From: Hymenobacter jeongseonensis
GTDB lineage: Bacteria; Bacteroidota; Bacteroidia; Cytophagales; Hymenobacteraceae
Assembly: GCF_015694725.1 (NCBI RefSeq)
Contig: NZ_JADQDQ010000005.1
Span: forward strand, 326,180 to 390,179
Direction: 5' to 3'
Length of the DNA stretch: 64,000 nt
The translations under genes and the position numbers were made by a program. Each line of letters opens with the position of its first letter. Within the stretch, counting starts at the first letter, position 1. The notes under the pieces are model-generated. The model saw nothing but the letters and a program-made list of their open reading frames with translations, was not told where the DNA came from and searched no databases. Shown one piece after another: positions 35,359 through 44,606 of the stretch.

Positions 35359-35454
35359 GTCATGCAGCGCGCCGCGAAACACCTCGCGTGCTACCACTAA
35401 TCCAGCTGATTGAGTCACTACTCGCAAGATACTTCGCGGCGCGCTGCATGACGG
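35359..35454. repeat. Palindromic repeat, family GTCATGC (copy B)
   Basis: GTCATGCAGCGCGCCGCGAA (35359-35378) pairs with TTCGCGGCGCGCTGCATGAC (35433-35452). The loop begins CTCGCGTGCTACCACTAAT, which is identical in copy C at 52698-52802. The repeat touches the stop of the radical SAM gene and ends near the carbonic anhydrase start. Confidence 0.82.
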
Positions 35455-35459
35455 GCTTT

Positions 35460-36443
35460 TTACACCCCAATCAGCCGCTTCCACGTTCCTTTTTCCCAGT
35501 TATACTTCAGCGTGCTGGGCAGCGCCTGCCAGAAGTATTTGCTGGTTTCTACCGCGAAGCTGGGCTGCATGTAGCAGTTGATGGTGCAGCCCTCGCACGC
35601 GGGCAAACGGCCTTCCAGCGCGGCGAGGCGCTGAGTTTCGGGCGCATTGTATAAATCAAACAGCTTGCCTTCGATGGTAAATTTCTGTTCGCCCAGGTGG
35701 TAGCAGGGCAGCACCAACTCGTTGCTGGGTGAGATGACCAGCGTGGTGCTGGCGGCTCGGCACACCGGCGCGGCCACGTGGTTGCCGCCGTCGCGCCGCA
35801 GCTGGATAAAGGCTTCGTTCAAATACACGCCCTTGCGCTTGCCGAAGGCGGAGAGGTAATCCAGCTCCTCGGTACTCAGCTGCTCGCCGGTTTCTACGTC
35901 GCCGTATTCGAAAGCAGGATTGAGAATCAGTACCAAGCCGTTGGGCTGGGCAATGTCGCGGTAAACGGCTTCCAAGTCCGCCAGGTTTTTACGGAAGACG
36001 GTAAACAGGATATCCGGCCTTTCGCCTAGCTCCTTGGCCACCCGAATGCTTTCGAGCACGAAATCGTAGCAGGCCACGCCGCGGCCCAGGTCGTGGGTAT
36101 CGCGGTCGGCCGAGTCGAGCGAAAAATGCAGCATGTCCACCAAGCCGCGCAGCTTTTCTGCGTTTTTGGGGTAGAGCAGGCCGTTGGTGGTGACGGTGGT
36201 GATGAACCCCATTTCGCGGGCCAGTGCCAGAAAATCGGGCAGCTGGCGGTGTAGCAGTGGCTCGCCGCCCGTGAAGTCAATCACCGACACGCCCAGACGC
36301 TTGAGGTCGCGCAGGTTTTGCGTCACGTCTTCCAGCGTGATGTAGGGCGAAGGTTTCTCCCAGATGTCGCAAAACGCGCACTTCGCATTGCAGCGGTACG
36401 TGACGTAGTAATTGCAGAGGACGGGGTGCTTAACGAGGCGCAT
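35460..36443 (-). CDS. Radical SAM protein
   Basis: 327 aa from the ATG at 36443 (MRLVKHPVLCNYYVTYRCNA). A start 33 bases upstream lies inside a palindromic repeat and codes for repeat-derived residues, so I reject it. The 4Fe-4S motif CNAKCAFC (CxxxCxxC) and the SAM-binding DFTGGEPLLHR are clear. The C-terminal third has CRAAS, CYH and CEGCTINCYMQPS, the cysteines of a SPASM-like auxiliary cluster. The family includes peptide-modifying and lipid-modifying enzymes; no peptide precursor is next to it. Substrate unknown. Confidence 0.9.
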   Translation of the reverse strand: MRLVKHPVLCNYYVTYRCNAKCAFCDIWEKPSPYITLEDVTQNLRDLKRLGVSVIDFTGGEPLLHRQLPDFLALAREMGFITTVTTNGLLYPKNAEKLRGLVDMLHFSLDSADRDTHDLGRGVACYDFVLESIRVAKELGERPDILFTVFRKNLADLEAVYRDIAQPNGLVLILNPAFEYGDVETGEQLSTEELDYLSAFGKRKGVYLNEAFIQLRRDGGNHVAAPVCRAASTTLVISPSNELVLPCYHLGEQKFTIEGKLFDLYNAPETQRLAALEGRLPACEGCTINCYMQPSFAVETSKYFWQALPSTLKYNWEKGTWKRLIGV

Positions 36444-36448
36444 GAGCG

Positions 36449-36516
36449 GTAGCGCGGACTCTGGGAGTTCGCGCATAAAGGGCGGGCAACACGCGGACTC
36501 GCAGAGTCCGCGCTAC
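36449..36516. repeat. Paired inverted palindromes (REPIN-like)
   Basis: The outer arms GTAGCGCGGACTCTG (36449-36463) and CAGAGTCCGCGCTAC (36502-36516) are perfect 15-bp complements. Each half is also a hairpin by itself; the right one is CGCGGACTC-GCA-GAGTCCGCG (36492-36512). Two REP-like units facing each other form the element. It fills the gap between the nth-type gene end and the radical SAM start. Confidence 0.75.
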
Positions 36517-36520
36517 AAAG

Positions 36521-37285
<765 letters not shown>

Positions 37286-37318
37286 AACCGTTGTACCGCC
37301 CAATCCGCGCTGGGGTTG

Positions 37319-38698
37319 TCACTTCAGCTCGGCCGCTTTGATGGTGCGCTCCCAAAGCTGCTGGCCGGCCTTGTTCATCACCGAAATGCGCAGCTGGCGG
37401 GTAGCCAGCGGGCCGCTCACTTTCACCACGGCAAAGTTGCGTTCCATCACCAGGGTGCCGTCCACGCGGCCGGTATTGGCTTCGTTGCGGGCGCCAGTGG
37501 CCGCGCCACTGGTGAGGGGCGAACAAGTGAAATCGTAAAGCGGGTAGGTGCCGGGGCGCTCCAGCTTGGTGAGTTCGGTGTGGTGGCGGTCGCCGTCGAG
37601 GAACACCACGCCGCTGATGTTGCGAGCGGCAATGCCTTGCAGCAAGGCAGCACGCTCCTGCTCGTAGTTGCTATAATTCTCAAATACTTTGGCCGGATTG
37701 AGCACCTGCCCGCCCACGGCGATGAGCTTGAAAGTGGCCTGGCTGGTAGTTAGAGCATCGAGCAGCCAAGTCAGCTGGGCCTGCCCTAGGTAGGCGCTTT
37801 CCTTTTGATTGTAGCGGTTGGGCGCCCGAAACCACCGGTCATCCAGTAGAAATACCTGCACGTCGTTCCATTCAAACGTGCCGCTGATGCCCTGGCCTGC
37901 CCCCTGGCCATAATTCGGGTTGGCCCAGAAATCTTTGAACGCCTCCAGCGTAGTAGACTTGGTCACGTAGCTGCGGTCCGAGTCGTTGGGTCCGAAATCG
38001 TGGTCATCCCAGATGGCGTAATTGTGCGTGCGGGCCAGCAGGGGCTGCATTTCGGGCACCGCCCGAGTGTGCGAGTAGCGGTGGTAGATGCCGGTGCGGG
38101 TGTTCCAGTCGGCGGGGCGCAGGTAGGTATTGTCGCCCATCCAAAGCATAAAGTCTGGCTTTTGGGCATTGATGCTGGTGAAGATGCCGTAATCGCCGCC
38201 GTACTCGGGGCCCGACCGGTCGTAGGGTGCTTCGTTCACATACACGCACGAGCCCATGGCAAAGCTGAAGTCAGGCGGGTCTTGCTGCCACTGCCACTGG
38301 GTCTGGCTTTGAAATTCCAACGGGTAGGGCCGGGCCACGCGCTGGCCGTTCAGGTACAGGGCGTAGGCATAGCGCCGGCCGGGCAGCACCTGGTCGGCCA
38401 GCAGATGGGCCGTGTGGGCGCGGGCGGCCTTGGTGGCCACGGGGGCCGTGCGCCACTTCACCTCCGGTTTTTCTTTGTCCCAATACTCAATCTGCGCGGT
38501 AGCGGGGGCCATGGTTTGCACCCACAGCGCCACTTCCCGCATTTCCGAGTAGCCCACCATCGGCCCCGACCGTAGCAGTGCCGACGCTGCTACCACGGGT
38601 TTGGGCCGGGCCGGGGCTGCTTTGCGGGGCTGGGCCAGCAGGGTGCCGGGCACAAGCACGGCCGCCAGCGCATACCTAATGATGAGGAGTAGTTTCAT
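37319..38698 (-). CDS. PhoD-like alkaline phosphatase / phosphodiesterase
   Basis: 459 aa from the ATG at 38698, which starts a signal peptide (LLLIIRYALAAVLVPGTLLA). Metallophosphatase domain motifs: FSFAMGSCVYVNEAPYDRSG, DFMLWMGDNTYLRP, NYAIWDDHDFGPNDSDRSY, VFLDGDRHHTEL. An N-terminal Ig-like PhoD_N portion precedes (VALWVQTMAPATAQIEYWDK). Exported; frees phosphate from phosphodiesters or phosphomonoesters. The C-terminal 50 residues (KVSGPLATRQLRISVMNKAG) resemble a short sorting-like strand region, but the T9SS signature is not clear. Confidence 0.9.
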   Translation of the reverse strand: MKLLLIIRYALAAVLVPGTLLAQPRKAAPARPKPVVAASALLRSGPMVGYSEMREVALWVQTMAPATAQIEYWDKEKPEVKWRTAPVATKAARAHTAHLLADQVLPGRRYAYALYLNGQRVARPYPLEFQSQTQWQWQQDPPDFSFAMGSCVYVNEAPYDRSGPEYGGDYGIFTSINAQKPDFMLWMGDNTYLRPADWNTRTGIYHRYSHTRAVPEMQPLLARTHNYAIWDDHDFGPNDSDRSYVTKSTTLEAFKDFWANPNYGQGAGQGISGTFEWNDVQVFLLDDRWFRAPNRYNQKESAYLGQAQLTWLLDALTTSQATFKLIAVGGQVLNPAKVFENYSNYEQERAALLQGIAARNISGVVFLDGDRHHTELTKLERPGTYPLYDFTCSPLTSGAATGARNEANTGRVDGTLVMERNFAVVKVSGPLATRQLRISVMNKAGQQLWERTIKAAELK

Positions 38699-38749
38699 GC
38701 CCAAATCTACTCTTGGTTGCGCGGACCACGGCTCGGCGCAGCCCACAAA

Positions 38750-38783
38750 AAAACCGGCGGCCCAAAGCTGGACCGCCGGTTTT
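38750..38783. terminator. Terminator of OmpA gene 1
   Basis: AAAACCGGCGG, 12-nt loop, CCGCCGGTTTT just past the stop of the minus-strand gene at 38820. Confidence 0.85.
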
Positions 38784-38819
38784 GCTATTGCCACGGTGAC
38801 AAGCACCGCGGTTAGATTC

Positions 38820-39539
38820 TTACAATTGGCCGCGCTTGGCCGCTTTCTGCATTTTCTCGTTGGCGAAAATGGCTACTTCTACGCGACGGTTAGCGGCTTT
38901 GCCGGATACCGAGGTGTTATCGGCCACGGGCATCGTCGAACCGTAGCCGGTGGAAGTGATGCGGGCGTTGTCAACACCCTGGGCCGTGATTTCGTTGGCC
39001 ACGGCCTGGGCCCGGCGCTCCGACAACGGCTGGTTGATGGCGTTCGAGCCCGAGCTGTCGGTGTGGCCTTCAATCACGACGTTGGTGTCAGCGTATTTTT
39101 TCAGGGTGGCGGCCAACTGGTCGATGTTGGCAGCTGCCGCGCCGGTCAGGCTCGACGAGTTGGTGGCGAACAGGATGCCCGAAGCGAAGGTGATTTTAAT
39201 GCCTTCGCCCACGCGCTCCACGGTAGCGCCTTCTAGGTCGCGGCGCAGCTCAGCAGCCTGCTTGTCCATGCGGCGGCCAATCAGCGCGCCACCGGCACCG
39301 CCCACGGCTGCTCCGATGATGGCGCCTTTGGCCGTGCCCGACTTGCCGCCAATCAGACGGCCTGCTACCCCACCGGCTACCGCGCCACCCAAGCCGCCAA
39401 TCAGGCCGCCTTTGAGGGTTTTGCTCATGGTGCCCTTGGGGCGGGCAGTGCCTACGGTGGAAGTTTGGGCTTGGGCGAAGGTGTTTACCAGCAGCAACAG
39501 CGCCAACAAGAAGGTGAGGGACGAACGAAAGAATTTCAT
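38820..39539 (-). CDS. Glycine-zipper / OmpA family protein, copy 1
   Basis: 239 aa from the ATG at 39539. The signal peptide (LTFLLALLLLVNTFAQAQ) lacks a lipobox Cys. A glycine zipper of two helices follows at about residues 40-90 (GGLIGGLGGAVAGGVAGRLI, GAIIGAAVGGAGGALIGRRM), then a C-terminal OmpA peptidoglycan-binding domain (VIEGHTDSSGSNAINQPLSE, RRAQAV, ANRRVEVAI). It anchors the outer membrane to peptidoglycan. It is a close paralogue of the protein at 40243-40989. It has its own terminator. Confidence 0.93.
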   Translation of the reverse strand: MKFFRSSLTFLLALLLLVNTFAQAQTSTVGTARPKGTMSKTLKGGLIGGLGGAVAGGVAGRLIGGKSGTAKGAIIGAAVGGAGGALIGRRMDKQAAELRRDLEGATVERVGEGIKITFASGILFATNSSSLTGAAAANIDQLAATLKKYADTNVVIEGHTDSSGSNAINQPLSERRAQAVANEITAQGVDNARITSTGYGSTMPVADNTSVSGKAANRRVEVAIFANEKMQKAAKRGQL

Positions 39540-39694
39540 AAGCGAGAAAGTGTTTGTAAAAGGTGATTGGCCAGCAGTCTTCCGCTGCAGGTGCAACGGG
39601 CCGGCAAGTACGCCATTTGCAACCACCTTGCCAAACTATTCAGGCTCGACACTACCACTCGCAAACTGAAGCGTAAACCGTTACTCGATAGCTC

Positions 39695-39731
39695 AAAAAA
39701 AGGCCCTGTCGCGCAGACAGGGCCTTTTTTT
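39695..39731. terminator. Terminator of the glycine-zipper gene
   Basis: AAAAAAAGGCCCTGTC, 5-nt loop, GACAGGGCCTTTTTTT downstream of the minus-strand gene at 39762. Confidence 0.93.
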
Positions 39732-39761
39732 GAGCCAGATAATTAAAACATCCTTCCCTGG

Positions 39762-40043
39762 CTACTTCCGCTTCTTGCGGTATTCATTGTAGCGGGCAGG
39801 GTCTTTCTTCTTGTCTTTTTTGCGGCCCAGCAGGCCACCGCCTACGGCCCCGGCCGCGCCACCGATTACCGCGCCTTTGCCCCCGCCAACAATGGCCCCG
39901 GTCACGGCCCCCGCGCCCGCGCCTACGGTAGCGCCTTTTGCTTTATTACTCCAGCCTTTTTTGGGTGTTTGGGCCTGCGCGGCCGAGCCGGCCAGGAGCA
40001 TGAAGGAGCAGAACAGCAGGAAAAATAATTTGATGGTTTTCAT
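39762..40043 (-). CDS. Small glycine-zipper protein
   Basis: 93 aa. Signal peptide (LFFLLFCSFMLLAGSAAQAQ), one glycine-zipper pair (GATVGAGAGAVTGAIVGGGK, GAVIGGAAGAVGGGLLGRKK), and a short basic tail (KDKKKDPARYNEYRKKRK). It matches the zipper part of the two OmpA paralogues on either side but lacks the OmpA domain. Zipper segments of this type insert in the outer membrane or oligomerise. Own terminator. Confidence 0.88.
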   Translation of the reverse strand: MKTIKLFFLLFCSFMLLAGSAAQAQTPKKGWSNKAKGATVGAGAGAVTGAIVGGGKGAVIGGAAGAVGGGLLGRKKDKKKDPARYNEYRKKRK

Positions 40044-40152
40044 AACGACTCCAGATTAAGGTTGAGAAAACGACGCAGATTAAACGCGGGCATCTCGCCG
40101 GAGGTTCTATTTGAATGCGGTATTTGCCAGCCAAAGCCAGCTGGCACTGCAC

Positions 40153-40187
40153 AAAAAAAGGCCGCCCAAATAGGCGGCCCTTTTTTT
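40153..40187. terminator. Terminator of OmpA gene 2
   Basis: AAAAAAAGGCCGCC, loop, GGCGGCCCTTTTTTT with one bulged C, past the stop at 40243. Confidence 0.88.
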
Positions 40188-40242
40188 GTTGTAGGGAAGC
40201 TGCGCTGCAAAGCAGCGCGCTGGCCCGGCAACGAGTTGGTGC

Positions 40243-40989
40243 TTACAAACGGCCGTCTTCGGCAGCTTTCTTCATCTTTTCGTTGGCATAGATGGCAATT
40301 TCTACGCGGCGGTTGGCCTGCTTGCCTTCAGCCGTGGCGTTGTCGCCCACGGGCTGGCTCGAACCGTAGCCCTGGGTGGTGATGCGGCTCGAAGAAACGC
40401 CTTTGGCAATCGTAGAGCTGGCCACGGCCTGGGCCCGGCGCTCCGACAGGGGCTGGTTGATGGCGTCCGAACCGCTGTTGTCGGTGTGGCCTTCAATCAG
40501 CACGTTGGTGTCGGGGTATTTCTGGAGAATGGCCGCCATTTTGGTGATGTCCGATTCCGACGCAGCGCGCAGGTTAGCCGAGTTCGTGTCGAACAGAATG
40601 CCCGAATCGAAGGTGATTTTGATGCCCTCGCCCACGCGCTCTACTTTGGCGTTTTGCATGTCGCGCTGAAGGTCTTCAGCAGCTTTGTCCATTTTGCGAC
40701 CGATGATGGCACCGGTGGCACCGCCCGCGGCAGCACCTACAATAGCGCCAATGGCCGTGCCACGGGCACCACCGCCGATTACGCGGCCCAGAATAGCGCC
40801 AGCGGCTGCGCCGCTGCCCGCGCCAATCAGGCCGCCTTTGGCCGTCTTGCTCATGCCGGTTTTGCGGGCGCCGGTACCGTTGTTGGTGGAGAGGTCGGGC
40901 TGCGTACTGGCTTGCTGCGACGTGGCGCAGGAGCTGAACAACAGCACGAAGGACATCAGTACGGAAAGAAGGGATTTGGAGGTGTTCAT
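40243..40989 (-). CDS. Glycine-zipper / OmpA family lipoprotein, copy 2
   Basis: 248 aa. The signal ends in a lipobox (SFVLLFSSCATSQQ, Cys about 21), unlike copy 1. The glycine zipper is at about 50-100 (GGLIGAGSGAAAGAILGRVI, GAIVGAAAGGATGAIIGRKM) and the OmpA domain at 130-245 (VLIEGHTDNSGSDAINQPLS, ANRRVEIAI). The nearly identical order, spacing and wording with copy 1 show a recent duplication in which one copy gained or lost the lipid anchor. Confidence 0.93.
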   Translation of the reverse strand: MNTSKSLLSVLMSFVLLFSSCATSQQASTQPDLSTNNGTGARKTGMSKTAKGGLIGAGSGAAAGAILGRVIGGGARGTAIGAIVGAAAGGATGAIIGRKMDKAAEDLQRDMQNAKVERVGEGIKITFDSGILFDTNSANLRAASESDITKMAAILQKYPDTNVLIEGHTDNSGSDAINQPLSERRAQAVASSTIAKGVSSSRITTQGYGSSQPVGDNATAEGKQANRRVEIAIYANEKMKKAAEDGRL

Positions 40990-41034
40990 GTGAAAAAAGG
41001 AAATTGGGTGAGTATAATTTCGGGCTTATACGGG

Positions 41035-41067
41035 AAAAACCCGTTCCGGTAACGGAAACGGGTTTTT
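41035..41067. terminator. Terminator of accD
   Basis: AAAAACCCGTTCCG, GTAA loop, CGGAAACGGGTTTTT with one bulge, 42 bases past the accD stop. Confidence 0.85.
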
Positions 41068-41108
41068 CAAAAAGTGTGCCGAAAGTAAAAAGGGCTCAAA
41101 AAAGGCCA

Positions 41109-42011
41109 TTAATGCGCTTTGGAAGGAGTTCGGCGAGCTTCGCGGGGTTCCGGATTGGCCGCTGAAACGGGCTGCAACATGCCCAGCAAGTCGGCCAAGC
41201 GCTGCTTTAGCTCGCGGCGGTCCACAATGAAATCGAGAAAGCCGTGCTCTAGTACAAATTCGGCGCTCTGGAAGCCCTTGGGCAAGTCCTTGCCAATGGT
41301 TTCCTTGATAACGCGGGGTCCCGCGAAACCAATCAGGGCGCCGGGCTCGGCAATATTGAAGTCGCCCAGCATGGCAAACGAGGCCGTGACGCCGCCCGTG
41401 GTCGGGTCGGTGAGCAAGCTCACGTAGGGCACGCCGGCTTCCGACAGCAGGGCCAGCTTGGCCGAGGTTTTGGCCATCTGCATCAGCGAGTAGCCGGCTT
41501 CCATCATGCGGGCGCCGCCGGAGCGCGAAATCATCAGAAACGGCGTGCGGGTTTGGCGGGCGTAGTCAATGGCCCGGGCAATTTTCTCGCCCACCACCGA
41601 CCCCATCGAGCCGCCAATGAATTTGAAATCCATGGCCGCCACCACCAGCGGCTGCCCGGCCGACAAGCCGTGGGCCGTGCGCACGGCATCTTTCAGGCCG
41701 GTGTTGCGCTCGGTAGCCACCAAGCGTTTGGGGTATTCTTTGGTGTCAACAAAGCGGAGCGGGTCGCCCGAGGTGAGCTCGGCATCAAGCTCCGTAAATC
41801 GGCCGCCGTCGAAGAGGAAGTCAAAGTAGTCGGCGGCGTCGATGCGGTCGTGGTGGCCGCAAGGCCCGCACACGTACAGCAAACGCTTGTGTTCGGCCAT
41901 GGTAACCACCGACTTACACTCCTGGCACTTGTGCCAGAGGCCATCCGGCGTTTCCTTTTTCTGGTCGGTGGGGGTGACGATGCCCTTTTCTACGCGCTTA
42001 AACCAGGACAT
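41109..42011 (-). CDS. accD: Acetyl-CoA carboxylase carboxyltransferase beta subunit
   Basis: 300 aa. First step of fatty acid synthesis; pairs with AccA, not in this window. The zinc ribbon is C29, C32, C48 and C51 (KCQECKSVV ... YVCGPCG). The crotonase-like carboxyltransferase core has [40 protein letters not shown] and [18 protein letters not shown]. Full length, with a Pro/Arg tail. Upstream gap of 138 bases to the aldolase stop. Confidence 0.97.
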   Translation of the reverse strand: MSWFKRVEKGIVTPTDQKKETPDGLWHKCQECKSVVTMAEHKRLLYVCGPCGHHDRIDAADYFDFLFDGGRFTELDAELTSGDPLRFVDTKEYPKRLVATERNTGLKDAVRTAHGLSAGQPLVVAAMDFKFIGGSMGSVVGEKIARAIDYARQTRTPFLMISRSGGARMMEAGYSLMQMAKTSAKLALLSEAGVPYVSLLTDPTTGGVTASFAMLGDFNIAEPGALIGFAGPRVIKETIGKDLPKGFQSAEFVLEHGFLDFIVDRRELKQRLADLLGMLQPVSAANPEPREARRTPSKAH

Positions 42012-42149
42012 ATATAAATGGGTGTTTGTAGCTGGAAGCTAGTAGTTAGAATAAAACTGTAGGGTCAAAAGTAAGGGATTATCAGGGTTGTGTAGCGAAA
42101 ACTTGCCCCACAACCAGCCACCCTCGCTCGTGCCCGGTTCCGGAAGGCC

Positions 42150-43196
42150 CTACGCGAGGGTGATTTCGGGGTCGAGATACACGTCCTGAATGGCATTCAG
42201 CAAGGCCACGCCCTCGGCAAAAGGTCGCTGAAAAGCTTTCCGGCCCGAAATCAGACCTTGGCCGCCAGCGCGCTTGTTGATGATGGCCGTGCGCACCGCG
42301 GCTTCGAGGTCGCCGGCGCCGAGGCTTTCGCCGCCCGAGTTGATGAGGCCGATGCGGCCGGCGTAGCAGTTCAGCACCTGGTAGCGCGTCATGTCGATGG
42401 GGTGGTCGCCGCTGAGCGTGTCGTACATCGCGGGGATGGACTTGCCGAATTTCAAGGCGCTGAAGCCGCCGTTGTTTTCGGGTAGCTTTTGCTTGATGAT
42501 GTCGGCCCCCATGGTCACGCCTAGGTGGTTGGCCTGGCCCGTGAGGTCGGCCGCCACGTGAAAATCTTTCTGCGCGGTTTTGAACGCGTTGTTGCGGGTG
42601 TAGCACCACAACACCGTGGCCATGCCCAGCGCGTGGGCCTCCTCGAAAGCCCGCGCCACCTCCACCATTTCGCGGTTGCTGTCTTCTGAGCCGAAGTACA
42701 CGGTGGCACCCACGGCAGTCGCGCCCATGTCCCAGGCCTGCCGCACCGACCCGAACATGATTTGGTCGAATTTATTGGGGTAGCTCAGCATCTCGTTGTG
42801 GTTTATTTTCACCAGAAACGGGATTTTGTGCGCGTATTTGCGGGCCACGGTGCCAAAAGTGCCGAAGGTGGTGGCCACGGCATTGCAGCCCCCTTCAATG
42901 GCCAGCCGGAGAATATTTTCCGGGTCAAAATACATCGGATTGGGGCCAAACGAGGCCCCGGCCGTGTGCTCAATGCCTTGGTCGACGGGCAGGATGCTTA
43001 GGTAGCCAGTACCGCCCAAGCGGCCATGGTTGTAGAGGGCACCGAGGCTGCGCAGCACTTGTGGCGGACGGCTGCCCGACAAAAAGCAGCGGTCCAGAAA
43101 ATCAGGGCCGGGGGCGTGGAGCTGCTCTTTGCTCACCACGCATTGGTGGGCCAGCAGGGCTTCGTTTTCAGAACTCAAGGTGAGGGTGGAGACCAT
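42150..43196 (-). CDS. fbaB: Class I fructose-bisphosphate aldolase (DhnA/FbaB type)
   Basis: 348 aa from the ATG at 43196 ([19 protein letters not shown]); the frame upstream is not family-like. Interconverts fructose 1,6-bisphosphate and triose phosphates through a lysine Schiff base. Recognised by [49 protein letters not shown] and the C-terminal [20 protein letters not shown], close to E. coli FbaB in order and length. Single gene divergent from the OmpA lipoprotein at 43385. Confidence 0.93.
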   Translation of the reverse strand: MVSTLTLSSENEALLAHQCVVSKEQLHAPGPDFLDRCFLSGSRPPQVLRSLGALYNHGRLGGTGYLSILPVDQGIEHTAGASFGPNPMYFDPENILRLAIEGGCNAVATTFGTFGTVARKYAHKIPFLVKINHNEMLSYPNKFDQIMFGSVRQAWDMGATAVGATVYFGSEDSNREMVEVARAFEEAHALGMATVLWCYTRNNAFKTAQKDFHVAADLTGQANHLGVTMGADIIKQKLPENNGGFSALKFGKSIPAMYDTLSGDHPIDMTRYQVLNCYAGRIGLINSGGESLGAGDLEAAVRTAIINKRAGGQGLISGRKAFQRPFAEGVALLNAIQDVYLDPEITLA

Positions 43197-43384
43197 TCGG
43201 AAAGAGCAGTTTGAGTGAATTTCGGCGGGTAAAATGGCGGCTGGAAGGCGAACAAATATAGGCCGAAATACGCGGGCTAAATTGGGCATAATGGGCGCTG
43301 GCTGCGCGCTAAGCGCTACCTTGGTATTCCAATGCGGCCGGGTAGTCCGGCCGCCAATGGACTTGCCTGTTTCGCCTTTCGCTC

Positions 43385-44410
43385 GTGAAGAATATATCCC
43401 CCGCCCTATTGGCCCTTTCGCTGCTGGCCACTCCCCTGCTCAACAGCTGCGTTACTGCCAAAAAATACGACGACCTGAGCGCCCGCCAGAAGGCCGATGC
43501 CGACGGCAAAGCCGCGGCCGAGCGCCAGTACCGCGGCGCTACCGCCGAACTGCAAAAAGCCACCGACGAGCTAGCCCAACTGCGCCTCACCCAAAAGCGC
43601 CTTGTGAACGACTCGGCCGAAACCGGTGCCGCCTACCGCAAAACCCGCGGCCTCTACAACGAGCTCAGCAACAGCTACGACAAGCTGCTCAAAAACAGCG
43701 ACCGGGAACTGGCCAACAAATCGTCCGACTACAACAAAGTGGCCCAAGACCTGGCCCGCCGCGAGGCCGAGCTTGGGGTGCTGGACACCAACCTGCAAAA
43801 AAGCAAAGCCGAAAACGACCGCCTCGCCGCCGACCTCAAAGGGCGCGAAGCCCGCCTGACGGAACTCACCAAGGCGCTGGCCGAGAAGGACAAGGCCGTG
43901 AACGACCTGAAGGCCCGCGTGAGCAAAGCCCTGCTCAGCTTCAACTCCAGCGACTTGCAGGTGAAGCTGAAAGACGGCAAGGTGTACGTGTCGCTGTCCG
44001 AGCAACTACTTTTCAAATCGGGCTCGACCAAAGTGGACGCCAAGGGCCAGGAAGCCCTGAAAAAGCTCGCCACCGTGCTGCAAGAGCAGAAAGACGTGAA
44101 CGTGGTAGTGGAAGGCCACACCGACTCGGTTCCCATTGCGCGCGGCACGGCCGGCCTCACCGACAACTGGGACCTGAGCGCCCTGCGCGCCACCGAAATT
44201 GCCCGCCTCCTCACCACCAGCGGCGTGCCAGCGGAACGGGTGACTGCTTCGGGCCGGGGCCAATACGTGCCCGTGGCGAGCAACGACACGCCCGCCAACA
44301 AGGCTCTGAACCGCCGCACCGAAATCATTCTCACCCCCAAACTCGACGACCTGTTTCAGATTCTGGACACCAACTCCAGCAGCGCACCAGCAGCGCCGGC
44401 AGCCAAGTAG
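43385..44410 (+). CDS. OmpA family lipoprotein with coiled coil
   Basis: 341 aa from a GTG ([20 protein letters not shown]). The lipobox is LLNSC (Cys about 22). A long helical coiled coil rich in Ala, Glu, Lys and Leu spans about 30-195 ([20 protein letters not shown]). The OmpA domain is at 210-335 ([26 protein letters not shown]). A lipid anchor plus coiled coil plus peptidoglycan-binding domain makes it a likely envelope spacer, unrelated in its N-terminal half to the glycine-zipper copies. Possible -7 box TACCTTGG at 43317-43324. Confidence 0.92.
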   Translation: MKNISPALLALSLLATPLLNSCVTAKKYDDLSARQKADADGKAAAERQYRGATAELQKATDELAQLRLTQKRLVNDSAETGAAYRKTRGLYNELSNSYDKLLKNSDRELANKSSDYNKVAQDLARREAELGVLDTNLQKSKAENDRLAADLKGREARLTELTKALAEKDKAVNDLKARVSKALLSFNSSDLQVKLKDGKVYVSLSEQLLFKSGSTKVDAKGQEALKKLATVLQEQKDVNVVVEGHTDSVPIARGTAGLTDNWDLSALRATEIARLLTTSGVPAERVTASGRGQYVPVASNDTPANKALNRRTEIILTPKLDDLFQILDTNSSSAPAAPAAK

Positions 44411-44432
44411 TTGCTGCCGCGAGCTGCCGATG

Positions 44433-44472
44433 AGCCCCAACCTGCATGGACCAGGTTGGGGCTTGTTTTTTT
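44433..44472 (+). terminator. Rho-independent terminator of the OmpA lipoprotein gene
   Basis: AGCCCCAACCTG, 7-nt loop, CAGGTTGGGGCT followed by TGTTTTTTT. Confidence 0.93.
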
Positions 44473-44606
44473 CACGCAATTATTCCGCAAGGCAATTTTT
44501 CGGCTATCAATGAAACTTATATATTATTTTAAAGCACATTTACGTTAATTAACCATTATAAAAGCGCCAACTTGTAGTTCCATTCTCAATCATTTCTACC
44601 CTCGCC

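Noticed and set aside
43234..44433. Overlapping plus-strand frame of 399 codons
   Set aside because: Out of frame with the OmpA lipoprotein, Arg/Pro-rich and without domains.
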